From AP-15 sp963762575 (GTDB lineage: Bacteria; Pseudomonadota; Alphaproteobacteria; ATCC43930; CGMCC-115725): 64,000 nt of DNA. The first letter of the stretch is position 1; each line of letters begins with the position of its first letter. The stretch is taken from positions 248,001-312,000 of the forward strand of contig CAVXLL010000016.1 in the NCBI GenBank assembly GCA_963762575.1, in the 5' to 3' direction. Shown here piece after piece: positions 1-8,381 of this stretch. Under the pieces are notes generated by a model, which saw only the letters and a list, made by a program, of their open reading frames with translations, made no database searches and had not been told where the DNA came from. The position numbers and the translations under genes were made by a program.

Positions 1-419
1 GCATTGAACAACGTGTCGCCGCAGAACAATGCCGGCGTGTCGCTGTGCGACCTCACGCAGATGTGGCTCATCGTGTGACCCGGCGTATCCAGGCATTCGA
101 GCTCGACGGTCTTGCCGACCTTGATCACGTCGCCGGCGCGCAATCCGCGGCTCATCTCCGGGATCTTGTCTTTGGCATTGGCGTGCGCCAATACCGGCGC
201 CTTGGTGGCCGCGATCATCTGCTGGTTGCCGCCGGTATGATCGCGGTGCTCGTGGGTGTTGAGAATCTGAGTGATGTTCCAGCCCTTCGCCTTGGCGGCG
301 GCGAGGCATTTCTCGTGATCCAGCGGATCGACCGCCAACGCCTCGCCGGTTTCGGCGCAGGCGATCAGGTAATTGAAATTGCGGCCGGAATTTGCGGTCC
401 AGATCTGTTCGACGATCAT
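1..419 (-). CDS. Metallo-beta-lactamase-fold hydrolase, glyoxalase II-like (partial)
   Basis: Only the first 139 codons are in the window; the C-terminus lies beyond the left edge. The protein has the metallo-beta-lactamase zinc signature THEHRDHTGG at about residues 55-64, a further zinc histidine in DTPGHTMSH (about 111-119) and CGDTLF near 133. This order is typical of hydroxyacylglutathione hydrolase, which cleaves S-lactoylglutathione to lactate and glutathione in methylglyoxal detoxification. The ATG is chosen because GGAAGGAG lies 9 nt upstream. Without the C-terminal substrate-binding part, another thioester-hydrolysing member of the fold cannot be excluded. Cytoplasmic; no signal peptide is seen. 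Confidence 0.85.
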   Translation of the reverse strand, partial: MIVEQIWTANSGRNFNYLIACAETGEALAVDPLDHEKCLAAAKAKGWNITQILNTHEHRDHTGGNQQMIAATKAPVLAHANAKDKIPEMSRGLRAGDVIKVGKTVELECLDTPGHTMSHICVRSHSDTPALFCGDTLFN

Positions 420-572
420 TGCTCGCAGCTCCTTCCAACTCTTCGGAAGGGAAAGAACTAGTCTCGGCGGGGGGGCGAGTTAAACCGCGCAGCCCACCTA
501 GGCAAGTCCTCCTCTCTCCCGCAACGCGACGCACGCCGATGAGGGTGCCAAGGTACTGGTAAGGTTTCGCTT

Positions 573-596
573 TTCTGTTCCAGATTCTGTTCCAGA
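573..596. repeat. 12-bp tandem direct repeat
   Basis: TTCTGTTCCAGA occurs twice head to tail in the 295-base gap between the hydrolase start and the ribbon-helix-helix gene. The gap holds no convincing gene. The repeat could be a regulator site for either flanking gene or a chance duplication; nothing else supports a function. Confidence 0.4.
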
Positions 597-714
597 ATCG
601 AGGCATGATTACGGCGATGCCCGCGTCTCGACGGAGACGCAAGACCTCCACCGGCTCGACGGCCCAACTCAAGGCAGCCGGTTGCCAGATGCAGACTAGA
701 AAGGGAGTAACACG

Positions 715-954
715 ATGACTGGAAAGGTTCGCCTGAACCTTCAGGTGTCCGAACAACCGAATTCCGACTTGGAGGAAATGGCCGACGGCACGGGCAGCAA
801 CCGGACGGAGGTAATCCGGCAGGCGCTTGCCCTGATGAAAATCGCCCACAAAGCAAGGCAGGAAGGTCGGCACATTGGGCTGGTAACCGACCCCTCCAAG
901 TTAGACACGGAGCTGGTCGGCATCCTATGTAGGGTGCATGCCGACCCAGATTAA
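715..954 (+). CDS. Small ribbon-helix-helix (CopG-like) protein
   Basis: A 79-residue protein with a short beta-strand (VRLNLQVSE), a helix and a second helix (SNRTEVIRQALALMKIA) in the order of a ribbon-helix-helix DNA-binding domain. The tail RHIGLVTDPSKLDTELVGI resembles tails common in small alphaproteobacterial CopG-like proteins. Start ATG has GGGAG about 7 nt upstream. It may be an autoregulated repressor or the antitoxin half of a pair, but no recognisable toxin follows. Its last 17 bases overlap the next reading frame. Confidence 0.6.
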   Translation: MTGKVRLNLQVSEQPNSDLEEMADGTGSNRTEVIRQALALMKIAHKARQEGRHIGLVTDPSKLDTELVGILCRVHADPD

Positions 955-1247
955 TCTCGACGGAGTAGTCCCGCGCGGCGAGCTGACGCTCGCGCGTGAC
1001 GAGCATCCCGATGAGAGAGCCGCGCGGCTCAGGCAAGAGGACAGGGTCGCAATAAAAACTATGCGAAGATGTAGCCATCTTCGTGGCCCTGTACCTTTTC
1101 CTTGTCGGCATGGTCGGTGTTTGCGTGTATTTTATTTTGTTTGCTTCAGCAGTCCCGCCGGAAACTCAGAGATGGTCGCAGTCGCTTCTGGCGGCGATTA
1201 TGAGCGGCACGGTTTCCTTCATGGTCGGGCGCAAAGTCGGAAAGTAA
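938..1247 (+). pseudogene. Small membrane protein, reading frame shifted once
   Basis: Two frames join into one plausible protein of about 102 residues. The first frame gives a charged cytoplasmic segment (ARDEHPDERAARLRQED). The second gives a hydrophobic segment (VALYLFLVGMVGVCVYFIL), a linker (PPETQRWSQ) and a small-residue helix ending in FMVGRKVGK. The switch falls in the AAAAA run at about 1054-1058; one A fewer makes it continuous. The start overlaps the preceding ribbon-helix-helix gene and has AGGG just upstream. One or two membrane segments are expected. Function is unknown. Either a homopolymer sequencing error or a true frameshift. Confidence 0.45.
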
Positions 1248-1252
1248 ATTCC

Positions 1253-1372
1253 ATGCGTCGTCCCGAGGCAGAGGTTCTTGCTTCTAGTCGCAGCCAATCT
1301 TTGAGGCGCATTGCTGAAGCGACCGGGCATAGACTTATCGTCGATTTACCGCCGATCAAAAGCCCGCGTTAG
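1253..1372 (+). CDS. Possible 39-residue hypothetical protein
   Basis: A short frame starting five bases after the membrane protein stop, with GGAAAG about 8 nt before its ATG. The product is basic and unstructured at the start, then has a short amphipathic stretch (SLRRIAEATGHRLIVDL). It is not recognised. Placement directly behind the preceding gene is the only argument for translation; it could be random. Confidence 0.25.
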   Translation: MRRPEAEVLASSRSQSLRRIAEATGHRLIVDLPPIKSPR

Positions 1373-1416
1373 ATCGGCCGGGTGATTGCAAGCGATTTCA
1401 TAGTTGGAGCATCGAC

Positions 1417-2425
1417 ATGGACGCTAAACGCGTCGCAAGACTGCAAAGCCAAATTACCGCCTTTGGCCGCGCTCGTTCGCCAGCCGATCAGCAAATCGAC
1501 CGAATGCGCCTCGTCGTGGCTGGCCCGCAGTATTTGAGATTCCGAGCGCCTGGAGCTTTCACCAGTTCCTTTTGAACTATGGGTATTCCCAACTTGGAGG
1601 CGACTGGATAACGATGAATGCCAACACTCACCCCCTGGTGAACCACTTCATCAAGGGCACTGCCGGCATTTCGGCTGACGGGTCTTACTGACGGCAATTT
1701 CTTAGCAGCCACTATGAACGGTGACCTGTTTGCATTTCTGTCGTTTGCCTATGATCTTTTTACCCTCGCCGACAACGCCGAGGTTCAGAAGTCCTTGTTG
1801 GATCGCCTTCGAAAGGCGGATCAATATCAAGGAGCCAGATACGAAATGTTCGTCGCGGCGTCCCTTCTTCGAGCCGGTTTTACGATTGCGTTCGAAGACG
1901 AAAGCGACAGCACCACGTCTCACTGCGAATTTATCGCTACCAGCAAGCAGACAGGCCGTCCGTTCTCCGTGGAAGCCAAAGCCGGCATCGCCAAACGCCG
2001 ATTTCAGACGACGAACGACACCGATATCCGGGATGTACAGATTGCTGCAGAACGCTTTGGCAAAAAAGGCGAACCACGAGCGCATCATTTTTGGCGACGT
2101 CAACCTGCCGCCGGATAACAAGCCCCTCTTTCAGGTGAGATGGCATCAAGAGGTTGCCGCATCATTGAACGAACTGGAGCAAAAGCAAAAGCCGGACGAT
2201 CCCTGGCCGCAGGCGCTTATGTTTTTTACAAACCGGATAACGCCGTCGTGGCCGGGTAAAGAGGCTGGCCGCAACACCACCGTGTTGCTGACGGCAAACA
2301 GTCATCCGCTTTTCAAGTCCGAGGAGCGTCGCGCGAAGGCCGAACGCCAATACCCGGAGATTGGCATTCTCTTCCGCGCTGCAAACGAACTCCGCCGCCC
2401 GCCAAACCACTTCTTTGCACAATGA
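1417..2425 (+). pseudogene. Conserved hypothetical protein gene broken by three frameshifts
   Basis: ATG at 1417 has GGAG 7 nt upstream and opens MDAKRVARLQSQITAFG. Reading then continues in a second frame (GWPAVFEIPSAWSFHQFLL, then THPLVNHFIKGTAGISADGSY), returns to the first frame at about 1690 (NGDLFAFLSFAYDLFTLAD, QYQGARYEMFVAASLLRAGF) and moves to a third at about 2045 (KANHERIIFGDVNLPPDNK, ending near 2425). The pieces join smoothly to about 335 residues. The shifts near 1689 (extra T) and 2045 (extra G) look like one-base insertions; the one near 1500 is less exact. The middle part has an E-D-E...C-E-F...V-E-A-K pattern reminiscent of nuclease-like cores, but this is a weak resemblance. 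Function unknown. Confidence 0.55.
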
Positions 2426-3102
2426 CAGGTTCATTGAGCGTACCCATACCGCCACCACCTTTTCTGTTGCCAGAGGAATACTGAAAACCGACCCGGCGGG
2501 CTTCACCGCTCCCTACTTTTCCTACTGCGATTTTCCATAAGCGCATTATGCGGCTCCGCACCGCGCTCGACACGCGAGTCGGGAAGAGATACGGGATCCG
2601 GCTCGGCGTTCAGGAAACCCAAGGAGAACATGAAACAAGCCGTGATTTACAGCATCTCCTGGACTTAACGGCAACACCAGAAGCACCATTCACGGCGACT
2701 ATGCCGGCGATGAGCGGCCATCGAAAAGGCGTGCTCGTATCCGCCGCTGCCACCCGCGTTCATCGGGACGCACCGTTCAATGCGGTCAGCGAAGAGATTG
2801 CCGACCAGGCCGTTGCCACTTGGTCAGGAGAACATAAGAATTCCCCGAGGCCCGCTTCCTGTGATTGGCAGAAAGACATCATGTAAATGACGCAATCGCA
2901 TCATACACTCGGTCATTCCGGCCCAGTGAGCGGGTGCGGCATTGCGATCGAATGAGTTTCCGATGCCTGATCTCGACCAGATAAAACAGGAGGAACAGGA
3001 AACGGGGGACGGGAGCGGGCGGTTTCGTGAGCAGAAAGGCCCGATGGCGGGGAGCGCACGATATCTTAATACCCCAGCGCCTAAGATCGGCGGACAGGCA
3101 CG
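2426..3102. other. 677-base stretch without a supported gene
   Basis: No convincing coding sequence was found on either strand. The best candidate is a frame at 2548-2886 (+), which has no ribosome binding site and odd composition. A 12-codon frame at 2631 has a good AAGGAG site but ends at once, so it could be the start of a decayed gene. The stretch lies between a broken gene and a secreted-protein gene and may be degraded remnant DNA. Confidence 0.4.
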
Positions 3103-3630
3103 ATGATGGTTAGACATTGCAAACGGGTTTGGCTGCTGGTCTCGGTGATCACCGCGTTCGCGGCATTCGGCGCTCTTCCTGGGAATGCTGCAGCGAACAC
3201 CGTGATCGATCTCGCCTATGATTCGGTGATGGATATGGTGCGGCCGGAAGTTGACCCCGGCATCGCCGTGCATCACAATCTGCAAATCACGGTGTCGGGG
3301 GGCGGCAATCTTTCCGAGGGCCGCAACCGCAGCGCCGGTCCTTACCAGGATCGAAATGCGATGATGCAGGTGCTGAGCAGCTCCGGTGACGACGCGGCAT
3401 ATGCGTCTTGGCGGACCGTCCCGGATGGCCGGCTCGTGCGCGTCCAGAATGATCCGCAAAGCACGCGCACGATGACCGTGACCTTGTTGCCCGGCAATAC
3501 TTGCCGCCTCGAGGTCGCCGATCAGCTGAAGCCCGGTTTTAGCGAATACGCGTTCCTGCGCATCTCAACCCACACGATCGGGTATTTCTCGACCTACCGC
3601 GTCACCCGCACTTCCTGCACGATCCATTGA
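3103..3630 (+). CDS. Secreted hypothetical protein
   Basis: A 175-residue protein with a classical signal peptide: basic start (MMVRHCKR), hydrophobic core (VWLLVSVITAFAAFGAL) and a likely cleavage after GNAAA near residue 30. The mature part is soluble and beta-rich (ITVSGGGNLSEG, MTVTLLPGNTCRLEV) with two cysteines near the C-terminus that could form a disulfide. No family is recognised. Probably periplasmic. It is transcribed alone, convergent with the minus-strand run that begins at 3701. Confidence 0.65.
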   Translation: MMVRHCKRVWLLVSVITAFAAFGALPGNAAANTVIDLAYDSVMDMVRPEVDPGIAVHHNLQITVSGGGNLSEGRNRSAGPYQDRNAMMQVLSSSGDDAAYASWRTVPDGRLVRVQNDPQSTRTMTVTLLPGNTCRLEVADQLKPGFSEYAFLRISTHTIGYFSTYRVTRTSCTIH

Positions 3631-3700
3631 CCGCCAGTCGCGCCGGCGGAGGCTCTCTGTGCTCTCCGCACCTCCGTGGTGCAAGCGAGTTTCCGGAAAG

Positions 3701-4765
3701 TCAGGCGGCTTTTCGGTTGGCGGCGAGCCGGGCGTCCACGAGAGCGACTGTTTGATCCACGACCGCATTGCGCATGCCGTATTGCGCGCCGATCAGCTGC
3801 ACGAGCCGGTCCGTCCGCTCGATATTGGGGGCACCGTTGTTGAGGGCCCGGGCGGCCGAGGATGGCCGCACCAGGTCGTTTGCGGCGGCAGCGTATTTCT
3901 CGAATGGCACCAGGTCGTTGGACAATGCACCGAGGCGCTCGCAAATGCCGCAGACCCAATTGTAGACCGCGCGTGACGCTTCGAGGTCGTTGTGCACGGC
4001 GTCCTTGATGTCGATCGCGCCATCGTTTGTGACGCAGCGGTAGTTGCCGGTCAGCAGCATCGCCCATTTGGCGAGCGGCACAAAGATCGAGTCGTGGACC
4101 TTCAATTTGACCGGCAGCTGGATCGGTCCGTCACCCGGATCGTACCGCGCCGCCTCGATGTCCGCCTCCATCCCGCGCAATATCGCGGTGGATTTGTCGG
4201 AGTTGAACCGGGCCACCTTGAAATTGGTCGGCAAGGTGACCTGGAGGACATTGATCTTCTCGCCGGGTGGCCGGATGGCCTGCGGGTCCGGGCTGCACAA
4301 GGTCAGGTGGCCGGGCTCGAAATTGTCCCAGACGCTCGCATCGGTAAAGGCGGGTTTGAGCGCGTCGGTCTTCAGCCCGGAGATGCGCTTCAGATAGGGC
4401 AAGGGCGGCATGTTCATGATCGACATGCACGGCACGCGCGACCGCGCCACCGCGTCGAGCAATTCGCGAACTCCGGGGGAGCGGTATTGCGGCTCCTGCA
4501 TCGCCAAGGCGACGAGGTCGTAGTCCTTCGGGTCGACGTCGCCGGGGCCGGCGGCGGCAAGCTTGCCCGGCAATTTCCTAGAGTCGAGCTCGATCGGCTC
4601 CTTTCTGCCTCTGATCGGCAGACGCACCCGGGCGCCGTCGTTGTTGAAAGCCTCCACTTCGGCCGGGAGGCATACCATCGTTATCTTGTGACCGCCGAAC
4701 AGCAGCTTTGTTGCCAAGAGCGACCCGTAGGAAGCGCCCAGTATCAGGACGTTGTAAGTCGTCAT
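3701..4765 (-). CDS. Ketopantoate reductase-like (PanE/ApbA family) dehydrogenase
   Basis: A 354-residue protein with a Rossmann start (NVLILGASYGSLLATKLLF, residues 4-22) and the two-domain plan of PanE/ApbA-type dehydrogenases, with an N-terminal NAD(P) domain and an all-helical C-terminal domain. The glycine motif is GASYGSLLA rather than the canonical GxGxxG of true PanE, and the protein is longer than the usual 300 residues. It is therefore probably a paralogue acting on another 2-keto or opine-like substrate, not the pantothenate enzyme. It is last in a minus-strand run, 15 bases after the epimerase gene. Confidence 0.6.
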   Translation of the reverse strand: MTTYNVLILGASYGSLLATKLLFGGHKITMVCLPAEVEAFNNDGARVRLPIRGRKEPIELDSRKLPGKLAAAGPGDVDPKDYDLVALAMQEPQYRSPGVRELLDAVARSRVPCMSIMNMPPLPYLKRISGLKTDALKPAFTDASVWDNFEPGHLTLCSPDPQAIRPPGEKINVLQVTLPTNFKVARFNSDKSTAILRGMEADIEAARYDPGDGPIQLPVKLKVHDSIFVPLAKWAMLLTGNYRCVTNDGAIDIKDAVHNDLEASRAVYNWVCGICERLGALSNDLVPFEKYAAAANDLVRPSSAARALNNGAPNIERTDRLVQLIGAQYGMRNAVVDQTVALVDARLAANRKAA

Positions 4766-4780
4766 ACCGCTTTCTCCTCC

Positions 4781-5701
4781 CTAAGCCGGATGGATCTTCT
4801 GATCCGACGATGCCGGATGCCGGGTTCTTGGGCAAGCCTCGTCCGAAAGGATCGCGGCCAGACCGGCTCGATAGTCCGGGTACCGCAAGGTCACGCCGAG
4901 CTCGGTCTTGATCAGCCGGTTCGAAACCCGCTTGTTGTCGTCGTAGAAGCTGCGCGCCATCGGTGAGAGCCCGGCGGCTTCGAATGGCACGAGCGGCGGC
5001 GGCGGCATGCCGAGCAACGCCGCGGCGTAAGCGACGACGGCCTCGGGCGCCGCAGGGTTGTCGTCGCAGATGTTGTAGACGGCTCCGGGCCGCGGGCGGC
5101 TGATCGAACTGGCGAGCACATACGCCAGGTCCTCGACATGAATTCGCGAGAATACCTGGCCGGGCTTGTCGATCCGTTTCGCCGTTCCGGCGCGCAGCGC
5201 GTCGAAAGGGCTGCGGCCGGGCCCGTAAATGGCGGCGAGGCGGAAGACGTGCACCGGCACGCCGAGGCGTTGCCAGAGATCGAGCCAGCCAGCTTCGGCC
5301 GCGATCCGCCGGCGGCCGCGCTCGCCGCTCGGCGACAACTCCGCGGTCTCGTCGACCCAGCCGCCGCCGTGGTCGCCATACACACCCGTTGTCGAAAGAT
5401 AGCCCAGCCAACGGAGATATTTGATCCCGGCGATGTCCTCGCCACGCACCGCCAGCACGGGGTCGCCGGCGGCATCGGGAGGAACCGACACGAGAAGATG
5501 CGTGACTGCCTCCAACGCCTCCCCCGGCAATGGGTGGTCGCGGTCGAAGATTTCCACGGGAAACCCCGCCGCACGCAGCGCTGTAGCCTTGTCTCCGGTT
5601 CGGCAGGTGCCGCCGACGATCCATCCCTCGGCGGCGAGCCAGCGCGCGAGCACCTGCGCCGTGTAGCCGAGACCGAAGCAGAACAGATATGGCGCCGTCA
5701 T
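4781..5701 (-). CDS. NAD(P)-dependent epimerase/dehydratase-like SDR (YeeZ-type)
   Basis: A 306-residue extended SDR-like protein. FGLGYTAQVLARWLA (residues 9-23) is the dinucleotide-binding loop, and YLSTTGVYGDHGGGWVDE carries the conserved serine/threonine and tyrosine region around residues 101-118. FRLAAIYGPGRSPFD and FSRIHVEDLAYVLA are typical of sugar-nucleotide epimerase-like proteins. The YeeZ subgroup has unknown substrates. The start overlaps the stop of the upstream MFS gene by four bases, indicating translational coupling. Confidence 0.75.
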   Translation of the reverse strand: MTAPYLFCFGLGYTAQVLARWLAAEGWIVGGTCRTGDKATALRAAGFPVEIFDRDHPLPGEALEAVTHLLVSVPPDAAGDPVLAVRGEDIAGIKYLRWLGYLSTTGVYGDHGGGWVDETAELSPSGERGRRRIAAEAGWLDLWQRLGVPVHVFRLAAIYGPGRSPFDALRAGTAKRIDKPGQVFSRIHVEDLAYVLASSISRPRPGAVYNICDDNPAAPEAVVAYAAALLGMPPPPLVPFEAAGLSPMARSFYDDNKRVSNRLIKTELGVTLRYPDYRAGLAAILSDEACPRTRHPASSDQKIHPA

Positions 5702-7011
5702 GACCCGGTCCCGGCCGCCACCGGCACTGGATTAGCCGACAACGCGACCGGGTCGGCTTCGAGCGTCTCGGCGATGCGCCTTTGCTTGAACCGGGCCCAT
5801 AGCCAAAAGCCGCAGGAGACGAGCGCGCCGACGGCGAGCGGCAGACGCAGGCCGAAACGCCCGCTGAGCGAGCCCATCAGCACTGCCCCGACCGCCGGGC
5901 CGGCGCGAAAGATCATCCCATAGAGCGCCATGATCCGGCCGCGCATCCGAATATCGACCGCCGCCTGGATCAGGGTCTGCGCGCCGACCCCGGTGATCGT
6001 CATCGCGGCGCCGGCGACGAAGACGCAAGGAAGGGCGAGGTAGAACTGGTTCGTCAGGGTAAAGGCGAGGATCGCCAGCGAAATGATCAAGGTGTTGCCG
6101 AGCACGAGGCGGGTCAGTCCAGCCAGGGCCGGGCGCAGCAGCATCCAACCGGCCCCGAAGATCGCGCCGAGGCCGACGGTCGAGGTCAGGGTCGCCAGCC
6201 CCTCCGGCCCGCGCCCGAAGACGCTGTCGGCAAAGCCTGGAAACAGCTCGACAAAGCCGCGCGTCCCAACCGTCGTAATTGTGAACAGCAGCAGCATTGG
6301 TGCGATGCCGGGATGATGGCTGGCATAGCCATAGGCCTCGGCCGAAGCCTTGAGGACACTCTGGGTCGCGGCGACCGGCAATGCCGGGAGGCCGCGCAAA
6401 TTGGTCATCGCGACGAGAAATACAATGTAGGTCGCGGCATTTACCGCGAAAGCAGCGCCGACGCTGACCTTGGCGATGACAATGCCGGCGACCGCCGGCC
6501 CGAGAAAGCGTGCGGAATTGAAGATGATCGCGTTGATCGCCAGGGCCGAGGGCAATGCCGTGCGATCGACCAGGGTCGGGATCAACGCCAGGCGCGACGG
6601 CTGCGCCACCGCGTTGAAGACGCCGAGCAGCAATGTCAGCGCGAACAACAGCTCGATCGTGATGGCGCCGGTGTAGACGAGAACCGCGAGCAGGGTCGCC
6701 TCGATGCTGCCGGCGATCTGCGTCACCCGGATGATGCCAACCCGGTCGCGGCGGTCGGCGAGAGCGCCGGCGAGCGGGCTCAAGAACACCACCGGAAAGA
6801 ATTCGGCCATCGACAGTATGCCGAGCCAGGCGCCGGAATGGGTCAGGGTCCAAGCGAGCCAGCCGACCGCGACGCGCTGCATCCACACGCCGGTCAGCGA
6901 AACGGCGTTCCCGCTCGCATAGATGCGGTAGTTCCTGTGGGAAAAAGCCTGGACGACATTGCCCAGTCCACCGGGCAACAGGCGATCGCGGAGAAGGGAC
7001 GGGGCTGGCAC
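5698..7011 (-). CDS. MFS transporter (MFS_3/EntS-like exporter)
   Basis: A 437-residue integral membrane protein. The opening FSHRNYRIYASGNAVSLTG followed by VWMQRVAVGWLAW is the hallmark of the MFS_3 family of drug and siderophore exporters. ALADRRDRVGIIRVTQ is the loop between helices 2 and 3. Twelve transmembrane helices are expected in the inner membrane. Substrate cannot be deduced. It lies 9 bases downstream of the phosphoesterase gene and overlaps the epimerase gene, so 7833-4781 is likely one transcript. Confidence 0.85.
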   Translation of the reverse strand: MPAPSLLRDRLLPGGLGNVVQAFSHRNYRIYASGNAVSLTGVWMQRVAVGWLAWTLTHSGAWLGILSMAEFFPVVFLSPLAGALADRRDRVGIIRVTQIAGSIEATLLAVLVYTGAITIELLFALTLLLGVFNAVAQPSRLALIPTLVDRTALPSALAINAIIFNSARFLGPAVAGIVIAKVSVGAAFAVNAATYIVFLVAMTNLRGLPALPVAATQSVLKASAEAYGYASHHPGIAPMLLLFTITTVGTRGFVELFPGFADSVFGRGPEGLATLTSTVGLGAIFGAGWMLLRPALAGLTRLVLGNTLIISLAILAFTLTNQFYLALPCVFVAGAAMTITGVGAQTLIQAAVDIRMRGRIMALYGMIFRAGPAVGAVLMGSLSGRFGLRLPLAVGALVSCGFWLWARFKQRRIAETLEADPVALSANPVPVAAGTGS

Positions 7012-7020
7012 ATCGAATTC

Positions 7021-7833
7021 TCAGCGCTGCGGCAGGTGCGGGGCGAGACGGCCGCCGATGCGGATCGGCTCGACCGACAGGGCCAGGCCGGTTTTCTCGT
7101 CGGTCTCGAGCAGGATACCGCACAACGTCGCCTCACCCTCGGCGACTTGCGGGCGTTCACCGGGCATTTTGGTAACGAACTTAAGGACCGCGGGGCCTTT
7201 TTGCATGCCGATTACGGAATTGTAATCGCCGCACATTCCGGCGTCGGTCTGGTAAGCGGTGCCGCCGAGAAAGATCTGGTTGTCGGCAGTGGGCACATGG
7301 CAGTGCGACCCAAAGACGGCCGAGACGCGGCCGTCGGCGAAGTGACCGAGCGCCATCTTTTCGCTCGACGCCTCGGCGTGAAAATCGACGAGGATTGCCG
7401 CGGCGTTGACGCCGAGCCGGTATTCGGAGAGAAGCTCCGCGAGGCGGGCGAACGGATCGTCCAGCGCATCCATGAAGAGCCGACCCATCAGATTAACGAC
7501 GAGGACGCTCTGCCCCCCGACCGGGTGGAGCCGCCACCCGGCGCCGGGGGTTCCCTTAGGGAAGTTCGCCGGGCGCAGGACACGCGGATCGCGGTCGATG
7601 TAGGGAATGATTTCGCGCTGGTCCCAGACGTGGTTGCCGGTGGTCAACACATCGACTTCGGAATCGTAAAATTCGCCGCACAGGCGTTCGGTCACGCCGC
7701 GGCCCGCCGCCGCGTTCTCGGCATTGACAACGACCAGGTCCAGGGCGAACTGACGGCGCAAGACCGGCACGTGCTTTTTGACGGCCTCGCGGCCCGGCCG
7801 CCCGACGACGTCTCCACAAAATAGGATGTTCAC
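7021..7833 (-). CDS. YmdB-family metallophosphoesterase (TIGR00282 type)
   Basis: A 270-residue protein starting MNILFCGDVVGRPGR. Metal-binding motifs run in order: GD at residues 7-8, NAENAAAG near 38-45, TGNHVWDQ, LVDFHAEA and GSHCHVPTADNQI. This matches the YmdB/TIGR00282 family, dinuclear phosphodiesterases that hydrolyse 2',3'- and 3',5'-cyclic nucleotides in characterised members. In alphaproteobacteria the gene usually sits near zapA, 6S RNA and 5-formyltetrahydrofolate cyclo-ligase. Here zapA and 6S RNA are directly upstream but no cyclo-ligase gene is present. Confidence 0.9.
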   Translation of the reverse strand: MNILFCGDVVGRPGREAVKKHVPVLRRQFALDLVVVNAENAAAGRGVTERLCGEFYDSEVDVLTTGNHVWDQREIIPYIDRDPRVLRPANFPKGTPGAGWRLHPVGGQSVLVVNLMGRLFMDALDDPFARLAELLSEYRLGVNAAAILVDFHAEASSEKMALGHFADGRVSAVFGSHCHVPTADNQIFLGGTAYQTDAGMCGDYNSVIGMQKGPAVLKFVTKMPGERPQVAEGEATLCGILLETDEKTGLALSVEPIRIGGRLAPHLPQR

Positions 7834-7871
7834 GCGGCCCCCACGCGGGAGATGTCAGACGGCAGGCAACT

Positions 7872-8040
7872 TGCGGAGTGGAGCCGGCTCGGCCGTCGGC
7901 GTGCAACTCCTCCGTGGCCCGCCGTAGCAGGTGGGTGGCCATGTATCGAAGCCACGACTCCGACAGGGACAGCCCCCAAGAGGTAGGAATCGGCCCCGGG
8001 GCAACATGCGGCCTAACGCACCGCCCAGCCCCACTCCGCA
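7872..8040 (-). ncRNA. ssrS: 6S RNA
   Basis: The 169-nt minus-strand segment between zapA and the phosphoesterase gene is bounded by complementary ends. TGCGGAGTGG at the 5' end pairs perfectly with CCACTCCGCA at the 3' end, and the helix extends by six more pairs (GGCTGG with CCGGCT, two of them G-U) to a 16-bp closing stem. Length, closing stem and position directly downstream of zapA are those of 6S RNA, the sRNA that mimics an open promoter and sequesters housekeeping RNA polymerase in stationary phase. The call rests on structure and position; the central bubble was not modelled in full. Confidence 0.85.
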
Positions 8041-8049
8041 ACAGGGAAG

Positions 8050-8355
8050 CTAGGCTGTTTGCAGCTCCGCCGCAATAGGCGCGACCCGCTTCGTCGTTTC
8101 GCCTTCTCCGTTTGACGCATTTTCGGCGCGGCTGCGCTCACGCTCGAGCGCGTCGTTCGTGTCCGAGAGTTCGTCGGCGATGACGAGTGCGGCGAGCAGC
8201 AACAGCCGGGCTTCTCCGGCCTGACCGACGCTCCCGACGAACTCGGCCACTTTCGCGTCGACATACTGCGCGAGACGCCTGATGCGGGTCTCCTGCCCGT
8301 CGTCACAGGTGATCGCATAGGAGCGCCCGTTCACCGGCACATTGACCTGGGCCAT
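8050..8355 (-). CDS. zapA: Cell division protein ZapA
   Basis: A 101-residue protein. VNVPVNGRSYAITCDDGQE is the ZapA N-terminal strand region, followed by RIRRLAQYVDAKVAEF and a long helix (LLLLAALVIADELSDTNDA) that forms the coiled-coil tetramer. ZapA binds FtsZ and promotes Z-ring bundling. The gene is 9 bases upstream of the 6S RNA and 26 bases downstream of an NHL-repeat gene on the same strand, so the RNA may partly be processed from a zapA read-through transcript. Confidence 0.92.
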   Translation of the reverse strand: MAQVNVPVNGRSYAITCDDGQETRIRRLAQYVDAKVAEFVGSVGQAGEARLLLLAALVIADELSDTNDALERERSRAENASNGEGETTKRVAPIAAELQTA

Positions 8356-8381
8356 ATCAGCGCCACCTCGCTGTCATTCTC

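Noticed and set aside
458..1111. Long minus-strand frame (217 codons) opposite the RHH and membrane genes
   Set aside because: Low-complexity, Arg/Pro/Ser-rich product with no ribosome site; it is an antisense shadow of GC-rich coding DNA.
2548..2886. 112-codon plus-strand frame after the broken hypothetical gene
   Set aside because: No ribosome site and unusual composition; kept only as a remark on the empty stretch.
6313..7824. 503-codon plus-strand frame antisense to the MFS and phosphoesterase genes
   Set aside because: Antisense to two clear family proteins; product is charge-rich without motifs.
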